A stretch of DNA of 64,000 bases from Bradyrhizobium sp. CCBAU 051011 (GTDB taxonomy: Bacteria; Pseudomonadota; Alphaproteobacteria; Rhizobiales; Xanthobacteraceae). The stretch's first letter is position 1, and every line of letters starts with the position of its first letter. A program made the position numbers and the translations under genes. Shown piece after piece: positions 46,672-54,132 of the stretch. The stretch spans positions 248,001 to 312,000 of the forward strand of contig NZ_CP022222.1 of assembly GCF_009930815.1 (NCBI RefSeq). Reading direction: 5' to 3'. The notes beneath the pieces were generated by a model. That model was not told the origin of the DNA, did no database searches, and was given only the letters and a program-made list of their open reading frames with translations.

Positions 46672-48456
46672 ATGAAATTCGTCCGCATTGTCGCCTTCGT
46701 CCTCGCCGCCTTTGCCGCCTCTCCGTCGCTCGCCGCGGACGGGCCGAAATGGAGCGAATGGAGCGGCGATTTGTTCGCTCGCGCGCAGGCCGAACAGCGT
46801 TTCGTCATCCTCGATCTCGAGGCGGTGTGGTGCCACTGGTGCCATGTGATGGAGAAGACGACCTACGCCGATCCCAAGGTTAGGGAATTACTGGCGGAAA
46901 AGTATCTGCCGGTGCGGGTCGACCAGGACGCCAATCCAGACCTGTCGAGCCGCTATGGCGACTGGGGATGGCCGGCGACCATCGTGTTCGGCCCTGATGG
47001 CACCGAGATCGCCAAGATCAGGGGATACATCGAGCCGGAACGAATGCAGGCGCTGCTCAAGGCGATCATCGATGATCCCACGCCGGGGCCGTCGGTCGGC
47101 GAAGCCTTTGAGGTGAAGCCATCCGGCTCCGCCTTCCTCGACAAGGAGCAGCGCGCCGCGCTGACAAAGAATGTCGACGAATCCTATGAAGAAAAGCTCG
47201 GCGGCTGGGGCGAGAACCAGAAATACATCGACGCCGACAGCTTGGATCTGGCGATCACCCGCGCCGAGGCCGGCGACACCATTGCGGCCAAGCGTGCCCG
47301 GCAGACGCTGGATGCCGCCATTGCGCTGATCGATCCGGTCTGGGGCGGCGTATACCAGTATTCCGAAGGCGGCTCCTGGACCCGCGTGCATTTCGAAAAG
47401 ATCATGTCGTTCCAGGCGCAGTATCTCAGGCAATACAGCCAGGCCTACGCGCTGTGGAAGGATCCGAAATACCTTGCCGCCGCACGCAATATCGAACGCT
47501 ATCTCGCGCAATTTCTGACGAGCCCCGAGGGTGCGTTCTATGTCAGCCAGGACGCCGATCTCGATCACGATACCGACGGTCATAAATACTACGCGCTGTC
47601 GGACCGCGAGCGCCGCAAGCTCGGCATGCCGCGCATCGACAAGAACCTGTACGCACGCGAAAACGGCTGGGCGATCTCGGGGCTTTCGGCTTATTACAAC
47701 GTCACCAACGACGCCAAGGCGCTGGCGATCGCCGAGCGCGCGGCGAAATGGGTGATCGAAAACCGTGCACTGCCGGAAGGCGGCTTCCGCCATGGCGAAA
47801 AGGATCGCGGCGGGCCGTTCATCGGCGACACGCTGGCGATGGGCCAGGCCTTCCTCGATCTCTATGCTGCCACGGGAAATCGCGACTGGCTCACATCAGC
47901 CGCGAAGGCTGGCGATTTCGTCGCAACCTTCCGGGACGAGGCCGGCGGCTTCGTGACCTCGAAGACCGCGGAAGGCAAGACCGGCGTGCTCGCCAAGCCT
48001 GCGAAGCTGATCGAAGACCAGGTGCAGGTCGCAAGGTTCATGAACCTGCTCAACCGCTACTTCGGCGTTGATGCCTATCGCGAGCAGGCCGCACACGCGA
48101 TGCGTTATCTTGCCAGCGCCTCGGCCGGGATGATGCGTCCCATGCCCGGCGTTCTGCTCGCCGACGAAGAACTCGCGGTGGAGCCGACCCACATGACGAT
48201 CGTCGGACACAAGGACGACGCCCGCGCGAAAAGCCTGCATGCCCTGGCCCGCGCGCTGCCGGCCCGCTACAAGCGCCTGGAATGGCTTGATCCGCGCGAG
48301 GGTAAGCTGCCCAACCCGGACGTGGAGTATCCCGATCTCGGCGAACCCGCGGCCTTCGCCTGCAGCAACCGGATCTGCTCGTTTCCGTCCTTCAATGCCG
48401 AGGAGTTGCGCGCAACGGTCGCGCAGATGGCGAAGCTGAAGCCGGCGCGCGGATAG
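46672..48456 (+). CDS. Exported thioredoxin-like DUF255 protein (YyaL/SPATA20-like)
   Basis: 594 residues. The signal peptide is residues 1-22 (cleavage SLA-AD). A thioredoxin fold follows with C54-HW-C57 in AVWCHWCHVMEKTTY, then an alpha/alpha-barrel glycosidase-like region (about 180-590; SFQAQYLRQYSQAYAL, ENGWAISGLSAYY). Most relatives are cytoplasmic, so export is notable. It follows doxX by 74 bases and precedes the bufferin genes, suggesting a periplasmic thiol oxidoreductase that could be recharged by CcdA. Substrate unknown. Confidence 0.88.
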   Translation: MKFVRIVAFVLAAFAASPSLAADGPKWSEWSGDLFARAQAEQRFVILDLEAVWCHWCHVMEKTTYADPKVRELLAEKYLPVRVDQDANPDLSSRYGDWGWPATIVFGPDGTEIAKIRGYIEPERMQALLKAIIDDPTPGPSVGEAFEVKPSGSAFLDKEQRAALTKNVDESYEEKLGGWGENQKYIDADSLDLAITRAEAGDTIAAKRARQTLDAAIALIDPVWGGVYQYSEGGSWTRVHFEKIMSFQAQYLRQYSQAYALWKDPKYLAAARNIERYLAQFLTSPEGAFYVSQDADLDHDTDGHKYYALSDRERRKLGMPRIDKNLYARENGWAISGLSAYYNVTNDAKALAIAERAAKWVIENRALPEGGFRHGEKDRGGPFIGDTLAMGQAFLDLYAATGNRDWLTSAAKAGDFVATFRDEAGGFVTSKTAEGKTGVLAKPAKLIEDQVQVARFMNLLNRYFGVDAYREQAAHAMRYLASASAGMMRPMPGVLLADEELAVEPTHMTIVGHKDDARAKSLHALARALPARYKRLEWLDPREGKLPNPDVEYPDLGEPAAFACSNRICSFPSFNAEELRATVAQMAKLKPARG

Positions 48457-48662
48457 GCCGACCGAATTCCATTGTGCAATGCAACTCAGCGCGCGTCACG
48501 CCTAATCTCGCGCATCACGCCTAATCTGTTGAAGCGCGGCGCTTTCTGCGCGGCGCGCTCGCAGAGAGCGCAGCGCGCCAACGAAATACTCTCAGGCTGC
48601 TCGGGGTTAGAGATCCACGGAATGTCCAACCGCAAAAAAAGAAAATTTTCTTTTGAAACTCT
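48457..48662. other. Intergenic region with tandem and palindromic tracts before bufA1
   Basis: Contains a direct repeat (TCACGCCTAATCT, twice near 48497-48527), GC-rich self-complementary sequence (48535-48580), and an A/T palindrome AAAAGAAAATTTTCTTTT (48637-48654) ending eight bases before the -35 element of the bufA1 promoter. No gene is recognised. The tract may act as an UP-like element and/or end the upstream transcript. Confidence 0.5.
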
Positions 48663-48688
48663 GTAACCAAATCGCCTGATGCCCCGTA
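48663..48688 (+). promoter_or_regulatory. ECF-type promoter of the first bufferin gene
   Basis: GTAACC (48663-48668), exactly 16 bases, then CGTA (48685-48688, followed by GC). It is the best match of the three sites to the GTAACC-N16-CG(A/T)A pattern. It leaves a 5' leader of about 165 bases that contains an inverted pair TCACGGAC (48713-48720) / GTCCGTGA (48788-48795). Confidence 0.75.
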
Positions 48689-48855
48689 GCTGGTTTTCGG
48701 ATGCGCACTCGGTCACGGACGCTTGACGGTTTCCAGCAAGCAACCCGCGACCCGATTGCCGTCCGTCACATCGCTTGCGTTGTGAGGGTCCGTGATCGGG
48801 CGATCAGCGGATGCTTGCGGCGTGTTGTCTTCAAACAATGATCGAGGAGATCGTC

Positions 48856-49119
48856 ATGAAGTTGAATTCCAAATCCGGTGCGACGCTCGCCGCTGCCGCC
48901 GCCACGCTGTTCCTCGCCGGCTCGGTGGTGTCGACGGTGTCGACGCCTGCGAACGCGGCCCAGGGCAAGTGCATGGCCGGCAATGCCTGCAAGGGCCAGA
49001 GCGCCTGCAAGGGCTCGGCCAACGCCTGCAAGGGCCAGAACGCCTGCAAGGGCACCGGTTTCTCGATGACCTCCGAGAAGGCTTGCGCCGCCCAGGGCGC
49101 CAAGTTCGTCAAGGGTTGA
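48856..49119 (+). CDS. bufA: Bufferin-type metallophore precursor (BufA2-like), copy 1
   Basis: 87 residues from ATG 48856 (GAGGAGA five bases upstream). A signal peptide covers about 1-34 (TLAAAAATLFLAGS..., cleavage ANA-AQ). The mature part is about 53 residues with six Cys, five in ACKG/KCMAG-type repeats (GNACKGQSACKG, ANACKGQNACKG). Such precursors are RiPPs whose cysteines are converted by the MNIO enzyme BufB so that the peptide binds copper in the periplasm. It is tandem with a second copy and has its own ECF-type promoter and a downstream hairpin. Confidence 0.88.
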   Translation: MKLNSKSGATLAAAAATLFLAGSVVSTVSTPANAAQGKCMAGNACKGQSACKGSANACKGQNACKGTGFSMTSEKACAAQGAKFVKG

Positions 49120-49139
49120 TCGAACGGACCAGATACCAG

Positions 49140-49164
49140 GAGGGCTCGGCGCTGCCGGGCCCTC
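49140..49164 (+). terminator. Hairpin after bufferin copy 1
   Basis: GAGGGC (49140-49145) pairs with GCCCTC (49159-49164), with an inner CGGC/GCCG stem. It is followed by ATTGTTTC, a weak U tract. It lies 20 bases after the stop codon and could terminate or stabilise the short precursor message. Confidence 0.55.
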
Positions 49165-49205
49165 ATTGTTTCGGCCCCGCGGCTAAAATAAAATCGGCCC
49201 CGGGT

Positions 49206-49231
49206 GTAACAAAATTCAAACCCGCTGCGTA
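49206..49231 (+). promoter_or_regulatory. ECF-type promoter of the second bufferin gene
   Basis: GTAACA (49206-49211), 16 bases, CGTA (49228-49231, followed by GC). Spacing and -10 are identical to the first bufferin promoter. It lies about 82 bases before the second precursor ATG and would also drive bufB, bufC and the two hydrolase genes. Confidence 0.7.
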
Positions 49232-49312
49232 GCTCTCTCCGGGTGCCGTTTGTCGGCTGGAGCTGTCGCTGCTTGCGGGCGGTGCACCCTCACATTTCCT
49301 ATGGAGGATACA

Positions 49313-49570
49313 ATGAAGATGACTCCCAAGTCCGGCGCCGTACTGGCCGCAGCCGCTGCTACTCTGTTCCTGGCCGGCACCACCGTGTCGACCGTGACCT
49401 ACGCTGCCGGCGAGGGCAAGTGCGTCGGCGCCAATGCCTGCAAGGGCCAGAGCGCCTGCAAGGGCAGCGCAAACGCCTGCAAGGGCCAGAACGCCTGCAA
49501 GGGTCAGGGCTTCTCGGCCATGACCAAGGAAAAGTGCGACGCCGCCAAGGGTAAGTTCATGCCGTCCTAG
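49313..49570 (+). CDS. bufA: Bufferin-type metallophore precursor (BufA2-like), copy 2
   Basis: 85 residues from ATG 49313 (GGAGG five bases upstream). The signal peptide (TLFLAGTTVSTVTYA) is close to that of copy 1. The mature segment GEGKCVGANACKG... carries six Cys, and its central block (NACKGQSACKGSANACKGQ) is identical to copy 1, while the EGKC start and the C-terminus (TKEKCDAAKGKFMPS) differ. The EGKC element recalls the EGKCG motif of other bufferins. It is followed by a strong hairpin and then bufB. Confidence 0.88.
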   Translation: MKMTPKSGAVLAAAAATLFLAGTTVSTVTYAAGEGKCVGANACKGQSACKGSANACKGQNACKGQGFSAMTKEKCDAAKGKFMPS

Positions 49571-49584
49571 GTCATGATCCCCGT

Positions 49585-49610
49585 CGAGGCCCGGTGTAGG
49601 CCGGGCCTCG
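49585..49610 (+). terminator. Perfect 10-bp hairpin between the precursor gene and bufB
   Basis: CGAGGCCCGG (49585-49594) and CCGGGCCTCG (49601-49610) are exact complements around a six-base loop. There is no U tract after it. It is better read as a partial terminator or 3' stabiliser giving more precursor than enzyme mRNA than as a full stop. Confidence 0.6.
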
Positions 49611-49671
49611 CATCCATGCTAGGTTGAAAGACACGCCGCCCCGTTTGGCTGCCCGTTCGAGCGGAGACGAG

Positions 49672-50577
49672 ATGAACGTCGCAAGCAGATTGCCAGACAC
49701 TTCTGCGGCCGCGCTTGCAGACGGTCCGGCGACATCGGCCAAGCCGCCCTTCCTCGGCTTCGGCCTCGGCCTGCGCCACCAGCATTACGACGAAATTCTC
49801 AGCGGTAATCCGCCGATCGACTGGTTCGAGGTCATCAGCGAAAACTACATGCTGCCCGGCGGCCAGCCGCTGCGCACGCTGGACCGGATCTGCGAACGCT
49901 ATCCTGTGGTGATGCACGGCGTGTCGATGTCGATCGCCTCCACCGCACCGCCGAATTTCGAATATCTGCAAGGCTTGAAGGATCTCGCCAAGCGCGTCGA
50001 ACCGAAATGGGTGTCGGACCATCTGTGCTGGACCGGCGTGCACGGCAAGAACCTGCATGATCTCCTGCCGATTCCCTACACCAAGGAAGCGCTCGATCAC
50101 GTCGTCAGCCGCGTGCAACTGGTGCAGGATTTTCTTGGCCGCGCCATCGTGCTCGAAAACGTCTCGACCTACGTGCAGTTCAACAATTCCGAAATGACGG
50201 AATGGGAATTTTTGTCCGAATTGTCGCGCCGCTCCGGATGCTGGCTGCTGTTCGACGTCAACAACGTCTATGTCAGCGCCTTCAACCACGGCTATGATCC
50301 CATGACCTTCCTCAACGGCATTCCGGCGGATCGGGTGGTGCAGTTTCACATGGCCGGCCACAGCCATATGGGCACCCATATCATCGACACCCACGACCAT
50401 CCGGTGTGCGAGGACGTCTGGGATCTCTATGCCGCGGCGCTGAAACGCTTCGGCCGGGTCTCGACCATGATCGAGCGCGACGACAACATTCCGCCGCTCG
50501 ACGAACTTGTGCGCGAGGTTGTCAGGACCCGCAAAATGGCCGAGCAGATATTGCCGGCAGGCAGCCGCGCGGTATGA
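49672..50577 (+). CDS. bufB: MNIO-family (DUF692) bufferin-modifying oxidase BufB
   Basis: 301 residues from ATG 49672 (GGAG five bases upstream; a TTG at 49624 extends the frame). The TIM-barrel DUF692 fold carries a multinuclear iron site; visible ligand motifs are VMHGVSMS, SDHLCW, LENVSTY, DVNNVYVSAFNHG, FHMAGHS, DTHDHPV and IERDDNIP. The family oxidises precursor cysteines to thiooxazole/oxazolone-type groups. It is cytoplasmic, so it acts before precursor export. The stop overlaps bufC by four bases. Confidence 0.93.
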   Translation: MNVASRLPDTSAAALADGPATSAKPPFLGFGLGLRHQHYDEILSGNPPIDWFEVISENYMLPGGQPLRTLDRICERYPVVMHGVSMSIASTAPPNFEYLQGLKDLAKRVEPKWVSDHLCWTGVHGKNLHDLLPIPYTKEALDHVVSRVQLVQDFLGRAIVLENVSTYVQFNNSEMTEWEFLSELSRRSGCWLLFDVNNVYVSAFNHGYDPMTFLNGIPADRVVQFHMAGHSHMGTHIIDTHDHPVCEDVWDLYAAALKRFGRVSTMIERDDNIPPLDELVREVVRTRKMAEQILPAGSRAV

Positions 50578-51359
50578 GCGATTTCGCCCGACAGCAGGCC
50601 GAATTCCAGCGCGGCATCCTCGATGGCGACGATGCGGTGCTGGCAGATATCCTCGACAGCCCGCGGGAGAAACGCGAGGCGCTGTTCGGGGTCTATCGCT
50701 ACGCCTATGGCTCGCGGCTGGTCGAGGCCATGCGCAATGACCACGAGTTGCTGCATCTTTATCTCGGCGACGAAATGTTCGACGAGATGGGGCACGCTTA
50801 CGTCAAGGCGCGCCCGTCCGAGCACCCGAACCTGCGCTGGTTCTCGCAAGGCCTGCCGGCGTTTTTGAAATCGACCGCGCCCTACGCCGAGCATCCCGAA
50901 TTGTCCGATCTCGCCGCGCTGGAAAAGGCGCTCAACGACGCCTTCGACGCCGCGGAAGGCAGGGTCGTCGAGCTGAGCGACATGGCGGGCTTTGCGCCCG
51001 AAGCATGGTCGGGCCTCAGATTCCAGCCGCATCCAAGTGCATCCAGGCTAGACCTCGCGACCAACGCATCTGCGATCTGGCTCGCGCTCAAGAACGAGGA
51101 AACGCCGCCCGACGCGGTCGGACTGGAGCGACCTGCGCATCTCCTGATCTGGCGCCAGGACGTCACGCCGATGTTCCGCGAGCTTTCGGCGGAAGAGGCG
51201 ATGATGTGGGATGAGGCCAAGAACGGTATTCCATTCGGCGTGCTCTGCGAAATGCTCGCGACCTATGACGATCCCGACAGCGCGGCGGGCCGCGGCGCGG
51301 GCTATCTGCACGGCTGGATCACGGCGGGACTTTTGACGGATGTTTCCGTCGGCTCATGA
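50574..51359 (+). CDS. bufC: DUF2063 partner protein BufC
   Basis: 261 residues starting MSDFARQQAEFQRGIL. The N-terminal DUF2063 domain (about 1-95: FGVYRYAYGSRLVEAMRNDHELLHLYLG, PNLRWFSQGLPAFL) is the part that partners MNIO enzymes and presents the precursor. The C-terminal half has helix-rich sequence with an RPAHLLIWRQD motif common in this family. Its ATG overlaps the bufB stop, and its own stop overlaps the next ATG, both as ATGA, so the genes are translationally coupled. Confidence 0.92.
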   Translation: MSDFARQQAEFQRGILDGDDAVLADILDSPREKREALFGVYRYAYGSRLVEAMRNDHELLHLYLGDEMFDEMGHAYVKARPSEHPNLRWFSQGLPAFLKSTAPYAEHPELSDLAALEKALNDAFDAAEGRVVELSDMAGFAPEAWSGLRFQPHPSASRLDLATNASAIWLALKNEETPPDAVGLERPAHLLIWRQDVTPMFRELSAEEAMMWDEAKNGIPFGVLCEMLATYDDPDSAAGRGAGYLHGWITAGLLTDVSVGS

Positions 51360-52165
51360 AGAGGAGCGCTCGGCGAATGGGAAGTGACACCGATCGCCAT
51401 TTCATCGAGCGCATGCATTGGGACGATGTCGCGCGGCGCATCGGTGATGGCGCGGTGGCGATATTGCCGATTGGCGCTGCCGCCAAGCAGCACGGCTTCC
51501 ACCTCCCCCTCAATACCGATCGCATTCAGGCCGAATGGCTCGCAGCCAGGATGGCGGAAAAAATCGACGCTCTGGTCTGGCCGACGCTGACCTATGGCCA
51601 TTATCCCGCCTTCACCGACTATGCCGGCAGCAGCAGCCTGTCGATTTCAACCTTCGAGGCCTTTGTACGCGAAATTGCAGGCCAGATTCTTGGCAGCGGC
51701 TGCCCAAAGCTGCTCGTGCTCAATACCGGGATCAGCACCCTGGCCCCTGTCGATCGCGCCCTCGGGCGCCTCGACGGCGAACGGATCAGGCATTTATGGA
51801 TCCATGAGGGTCCGCGCTATCCGCGCGTGGCGAGGCAATTGGCCGAGCAAGGCCATGGCAGCCATGCGGACGAGTTGGAAACCTCGCTGATGCTGGCGAT
51901 GGCGCCGCATCTCGTTGACATGGCGCGCGCCGAAGCCAGCCCCGCTTTGATCCAGGAGACGCCGGGCGCATTGACCCCGTCTGATCCGAATTCGCCGAAC
52001 TACAGCCGCTCCGGCTGCTATGGCGATCCGACGCGGGCGACAGCGGCCAAGGGCGAAGCCTTGCTCGCCGCCATCCTTGACGACCTCCACGAACAGGCCG
52101 CCGCGTTCATGGCGCAAGGGCCCGGCGAGCACCATTCGGCCGGGGCCCAAGCCGTGCTGCGATGA
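51356..52165 (+). CDS. Creatininase-family hydrolase in the bufferin operon
   Basis: 269 residues from ATG 51356 (ATGA overlap with bufC); ATG 51377 with GAGGAG upstream is an alternative. The family metal motif normally reads EQHGPHLPL...D; here it is GAAAKQHGFHLPLNTD, so Lys replaces the first metal-binding Glu while His and Asp remain. The later ligand block is SHADELETS (His and Glu kept). The usual NGHGGN loop is replaced by NTGIS. Creatininase relatives include MftE, the peptidase of mycofactocin maturation, so precursor or product cleavage is a possible role. Activity is uncertain. Confidence 0.85.
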   Translation: MKRSARRMGSDTDRHFIERMHWDDVARRIGDGAVAILPIGAAAKQHGFHLPLNTDRIQAEWLAARMAEKIDALVWPTLTYGHYPAFTDYAGSSSLSISTFEAFVREIAGQILGSGCPKLLVLNTGISTLAPVDRALGRLDGERIRHLWIHEGPRYPRVARQLAEQGHGSHADELETSLMLAMAPHLVDMARAEASPALIQETPGALTPSDPNSPNYSRSGCYGDPTRATAAKGEALLAAILDDLHEQAAAFMAQGPGEHHSAGAQAVLR

Positions 52166-53151
52166 AGGCCGACGGCGCTCTTCGCTGGAGCGTTGCGGCC
52201 GCTGTCATCGCCGCGATGCTGGCAGGCACCGTTTCGTTCCGCGCCGCCGCGCAATCGGAATATATGCGCGGCGACCGCATGCCGTACGACGCGTTCGAGC
52301 GGCTGCCCCGGACCGACCTCGAGATAGGCGGCGGCACCATCCGTGTCGCGTTCGCGCCGGGCGACATGGCGCTACCGAGGGAAAAACTCCTCGACTGGAT
52401 CAGGATGTCGGCCCGGGCCGTCTCGACCTATTACGGGCGTTTTCCCGTCAACTCGCTGCGGCTGCTGCTCGTGCCCGTCGATGGCGGGCGCATTCGCGGC
52501 GGCACGACCTGGGGCTATCGCGGCGCCGCCATTCGCATTCCGCTCGGCCGCGATTCCACCGAGGACGTGCTGCGGCGTGACTGGGTGATGGTGCACGAGA
52601 TGGTGCATACCGCCCTGCCCGACATGCCCGCCCGCTACGCGTGGCTATCGGAGGGTCTCGCCGTCTATGTCGAGCCGGTCGCGCGGGTGCAGGCCGGCGA
52701 CCTCTCCGCGCAGGAAATCTGGCAGGCGATGATGCGCGACATGCCGAAGGGCCTGCCGCAGGCCGGCGATGAGGGCCTCGACAACACTCCCACCTGGGGA
52801 CGGAAATATTGGGGCGGCGCGATGTTCTGCCTGCTCGCCGATATCGAAATCCGCAAAGTGACGGGTAATCGCCTCGGCCTGCAGGACGCCATGCGCGGCG
52901 TGCTCGCCGCCGGCGGCAATCACGAGCAGAGCTGGCCGATCGAGCGCATTCTTGCAACAGCCGACAAGGCCGTCGGCGTCGACGTGCTGACGCGTCTGCA
53001 CAACGAGATGGGACCGAAGCCGGTGACGCCGGACCTTGCTGCGCTCTGGCGCGATCTCGGATTGAGGCGGATTGGCGAAGATATTGAATTCGACGACACC
53101 GCACCACTCGCCGCGATCCGCAAGGCGATCACCGCGCCGCACCGACCATAA
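52162..53151 (+). CDS. Exported HExxH metallopeptidase (gluzincin-like)
   Basis: 329 residues starting at an ATG that overlaps the creatininase-like stop (ATGA). The signal peptide is about 1-31 (VAAAVIAAMLAGTVSF; cleavage near AAA-QS). The zinc site is H145-E-M-V-H149, with WLSEGLAVY providing the third ligand E165, the layout of MA-clan peptidases. It is otherwise unlike well-known families. As the last gene of the coupled bufferin operon and a periplasmic protein, it could trim exported bufferins or release bound metal. This is inference. Confidence 0.82.
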   Translation: MKADGALRWSVAAAVIAAMLAGTVSFRAAAQSEYMRGDRMPYDAFERLPRTDLEIGGGTIRVAFAPGDMALPREKLLDWIRMSARAVSTYYGRFPVNSLRLLLVPVDGGRIRGGTTWGYRGAAIRIPLGRDSTEDVLRRDWVMVHEMVHTALPDMPARYAWLSEGLAVYVEPVARVQAGDLSAQEIWQAMMRDMPKGLPQAGDEGLDNTPTWGRKYWGGAMFCLLADIEIRKVTGNRLGLQDAMRGVLAAGGNHEQSWPIERILATADKAVGVDVLTRLHNEMGPKPVTPDLAALWRDLGLRRIGEDIEFDDTAPLAAIRKAITAPHRP

Positions 53152-53209
53152 TGCATTTGAGAAGGATGATCCGGCCGCCGATCGCCGCCGGATCACCTTG
53201 AGCGGAGTA

Positions 53210-53908
53210 TCAGAACCGATAACTGGCGCCGACGCGCACGAGGTGCATCTCGTTGCGGAATTCAGTTCGCGTGCGGTCCCGGCTGGACAGCGTCACGCTG
53301 CCATAATCGGCGTAGAGATATTCGCCGCGCCCGACGAAATGCTTGGTAAAGGCATACTCGATGCCGGCGCCCGCGATCAGCCCGGCCTTGACCTGTTCGT
53401 CCCAGATCATTTCCTGCACGGTGTCGCAACCCTTCTGCACCGTATAGCGATAGCCATTGCCGATGCTGGCCACGCCGACACCGACGGCGCCGTACGCCAG
53501 CAGGCGGTCGAACGCGTAGCCGGCACGCAGGCGAGCCGCACCGAACGCGCCGAAGCTCGATAGCAAGGCGCTGTCGCCAAAGATCAGTTCGTCCCGTGAC
53601 GAGGAGGACTTGCCCCACTCGAACTCGCCGCCGATCACGAACCGGTTGGCAAACTGGTAGTTGTAGCCGCCATAGACGCCCACCGCGAAGCCGCTCGCCT
53701 GCCCCTCCGCATGACGACACGCACCGTTTCGGCAGTAGTGGGCAGCCCATGCCGCATACCCGCCACCGCCATAGATGCCGGCATAAAATCCGGTCCAGTT
53801 GTAGTGAGGCGAAGGCAGGTCCGGAACACGGATTTCGGCAGCCTTCGCCGCCGGACCTGCCAGTAAAAAGCCGCAAGCGGCAACAATCCCCCAGGAAACA
53901 AAACGCAT
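53210..53908 (-). CDS. Outer-membrane beta-barrel protein (Omp25/31-like)
   Basis: 232 residues from ATG 53908 (GAGG upstream; TTG 53911 adjoins it). The signal peptide ends near AKA-AEI. NWTGFYAGIYGGGGYAAW at the mature start and the aromatic C-terminal VRVGASYRF are typical of rhizobial 8-strand opacity-type porins. Four Cys occur (HYCRNGACRH and GCDTVQ), unusual for a barrel. It faces the bufferin operon convergently with a 58-base gap. Confidence 0.88.
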   Translation of the reverse strand: MRFVSWGIVAACGFLLAGPAAKAAEIRVPDLPSPHYNWTGFYAGIYGGGGYAAWAAHYCRNGACRHAEGQASGFAVGVYGGYNYQFANRFVIGGEFEWGKSSSSRDELIFGDSALLSSFGAFGAARLRAGYAFDRLLAYGAVGVGVASIGNGYRYTVQKGCDTVQEMIWDEQVKAGLIAGAGIEYAFTKHFVGRGEYLYADYGSVTLSSRDRTRTEFRNEMHLVRVGASYRF

Positions 53909-54132
53909 CAACGCACCTCATCACGCACGCACACGCAACACATGTTGCGGAACCAAGCTGAAGAGGGCAGTTCAGGCGCGACGATGTTTAAGTCAGGCGG
54001 CGCCGTGTTGAAACGAGGCTATGTTTGGAACCAAACTGAGACGGCCGCCACAATGTACAACCTGTGAGCGAAGAACGTCATTGCAGGACTTCGACCGCCA
54101 CCTGCGGTTTCAACGCGAAGGTGGCGGGCAGT
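53909..54132. other. Intergenic region with two related 18-base direct repeats
   Basis: GGAACCAAGCTGAAGAGG (about 53950) and GGAACCAAACTGAGACGG (about 54027) are near-identical and in the same orientation. They lie upstream of the minus-strand barrel gene and could be regulator sites. No gene is seen. Confidence 0.4.

Noticed and set aside
49567..50400. Minus-strand frame of 277 aa over bufB
   Set aside because: Antisense of a strongly conserved DUF692 protein.
53950..54045. EcfG-like GGAAC...GTT promoter at the direct repeats
   Set aside because: The first copy has GGAAC-N16-GTT, but it points towards the end of a convergent gene and leads to no coding sequence.
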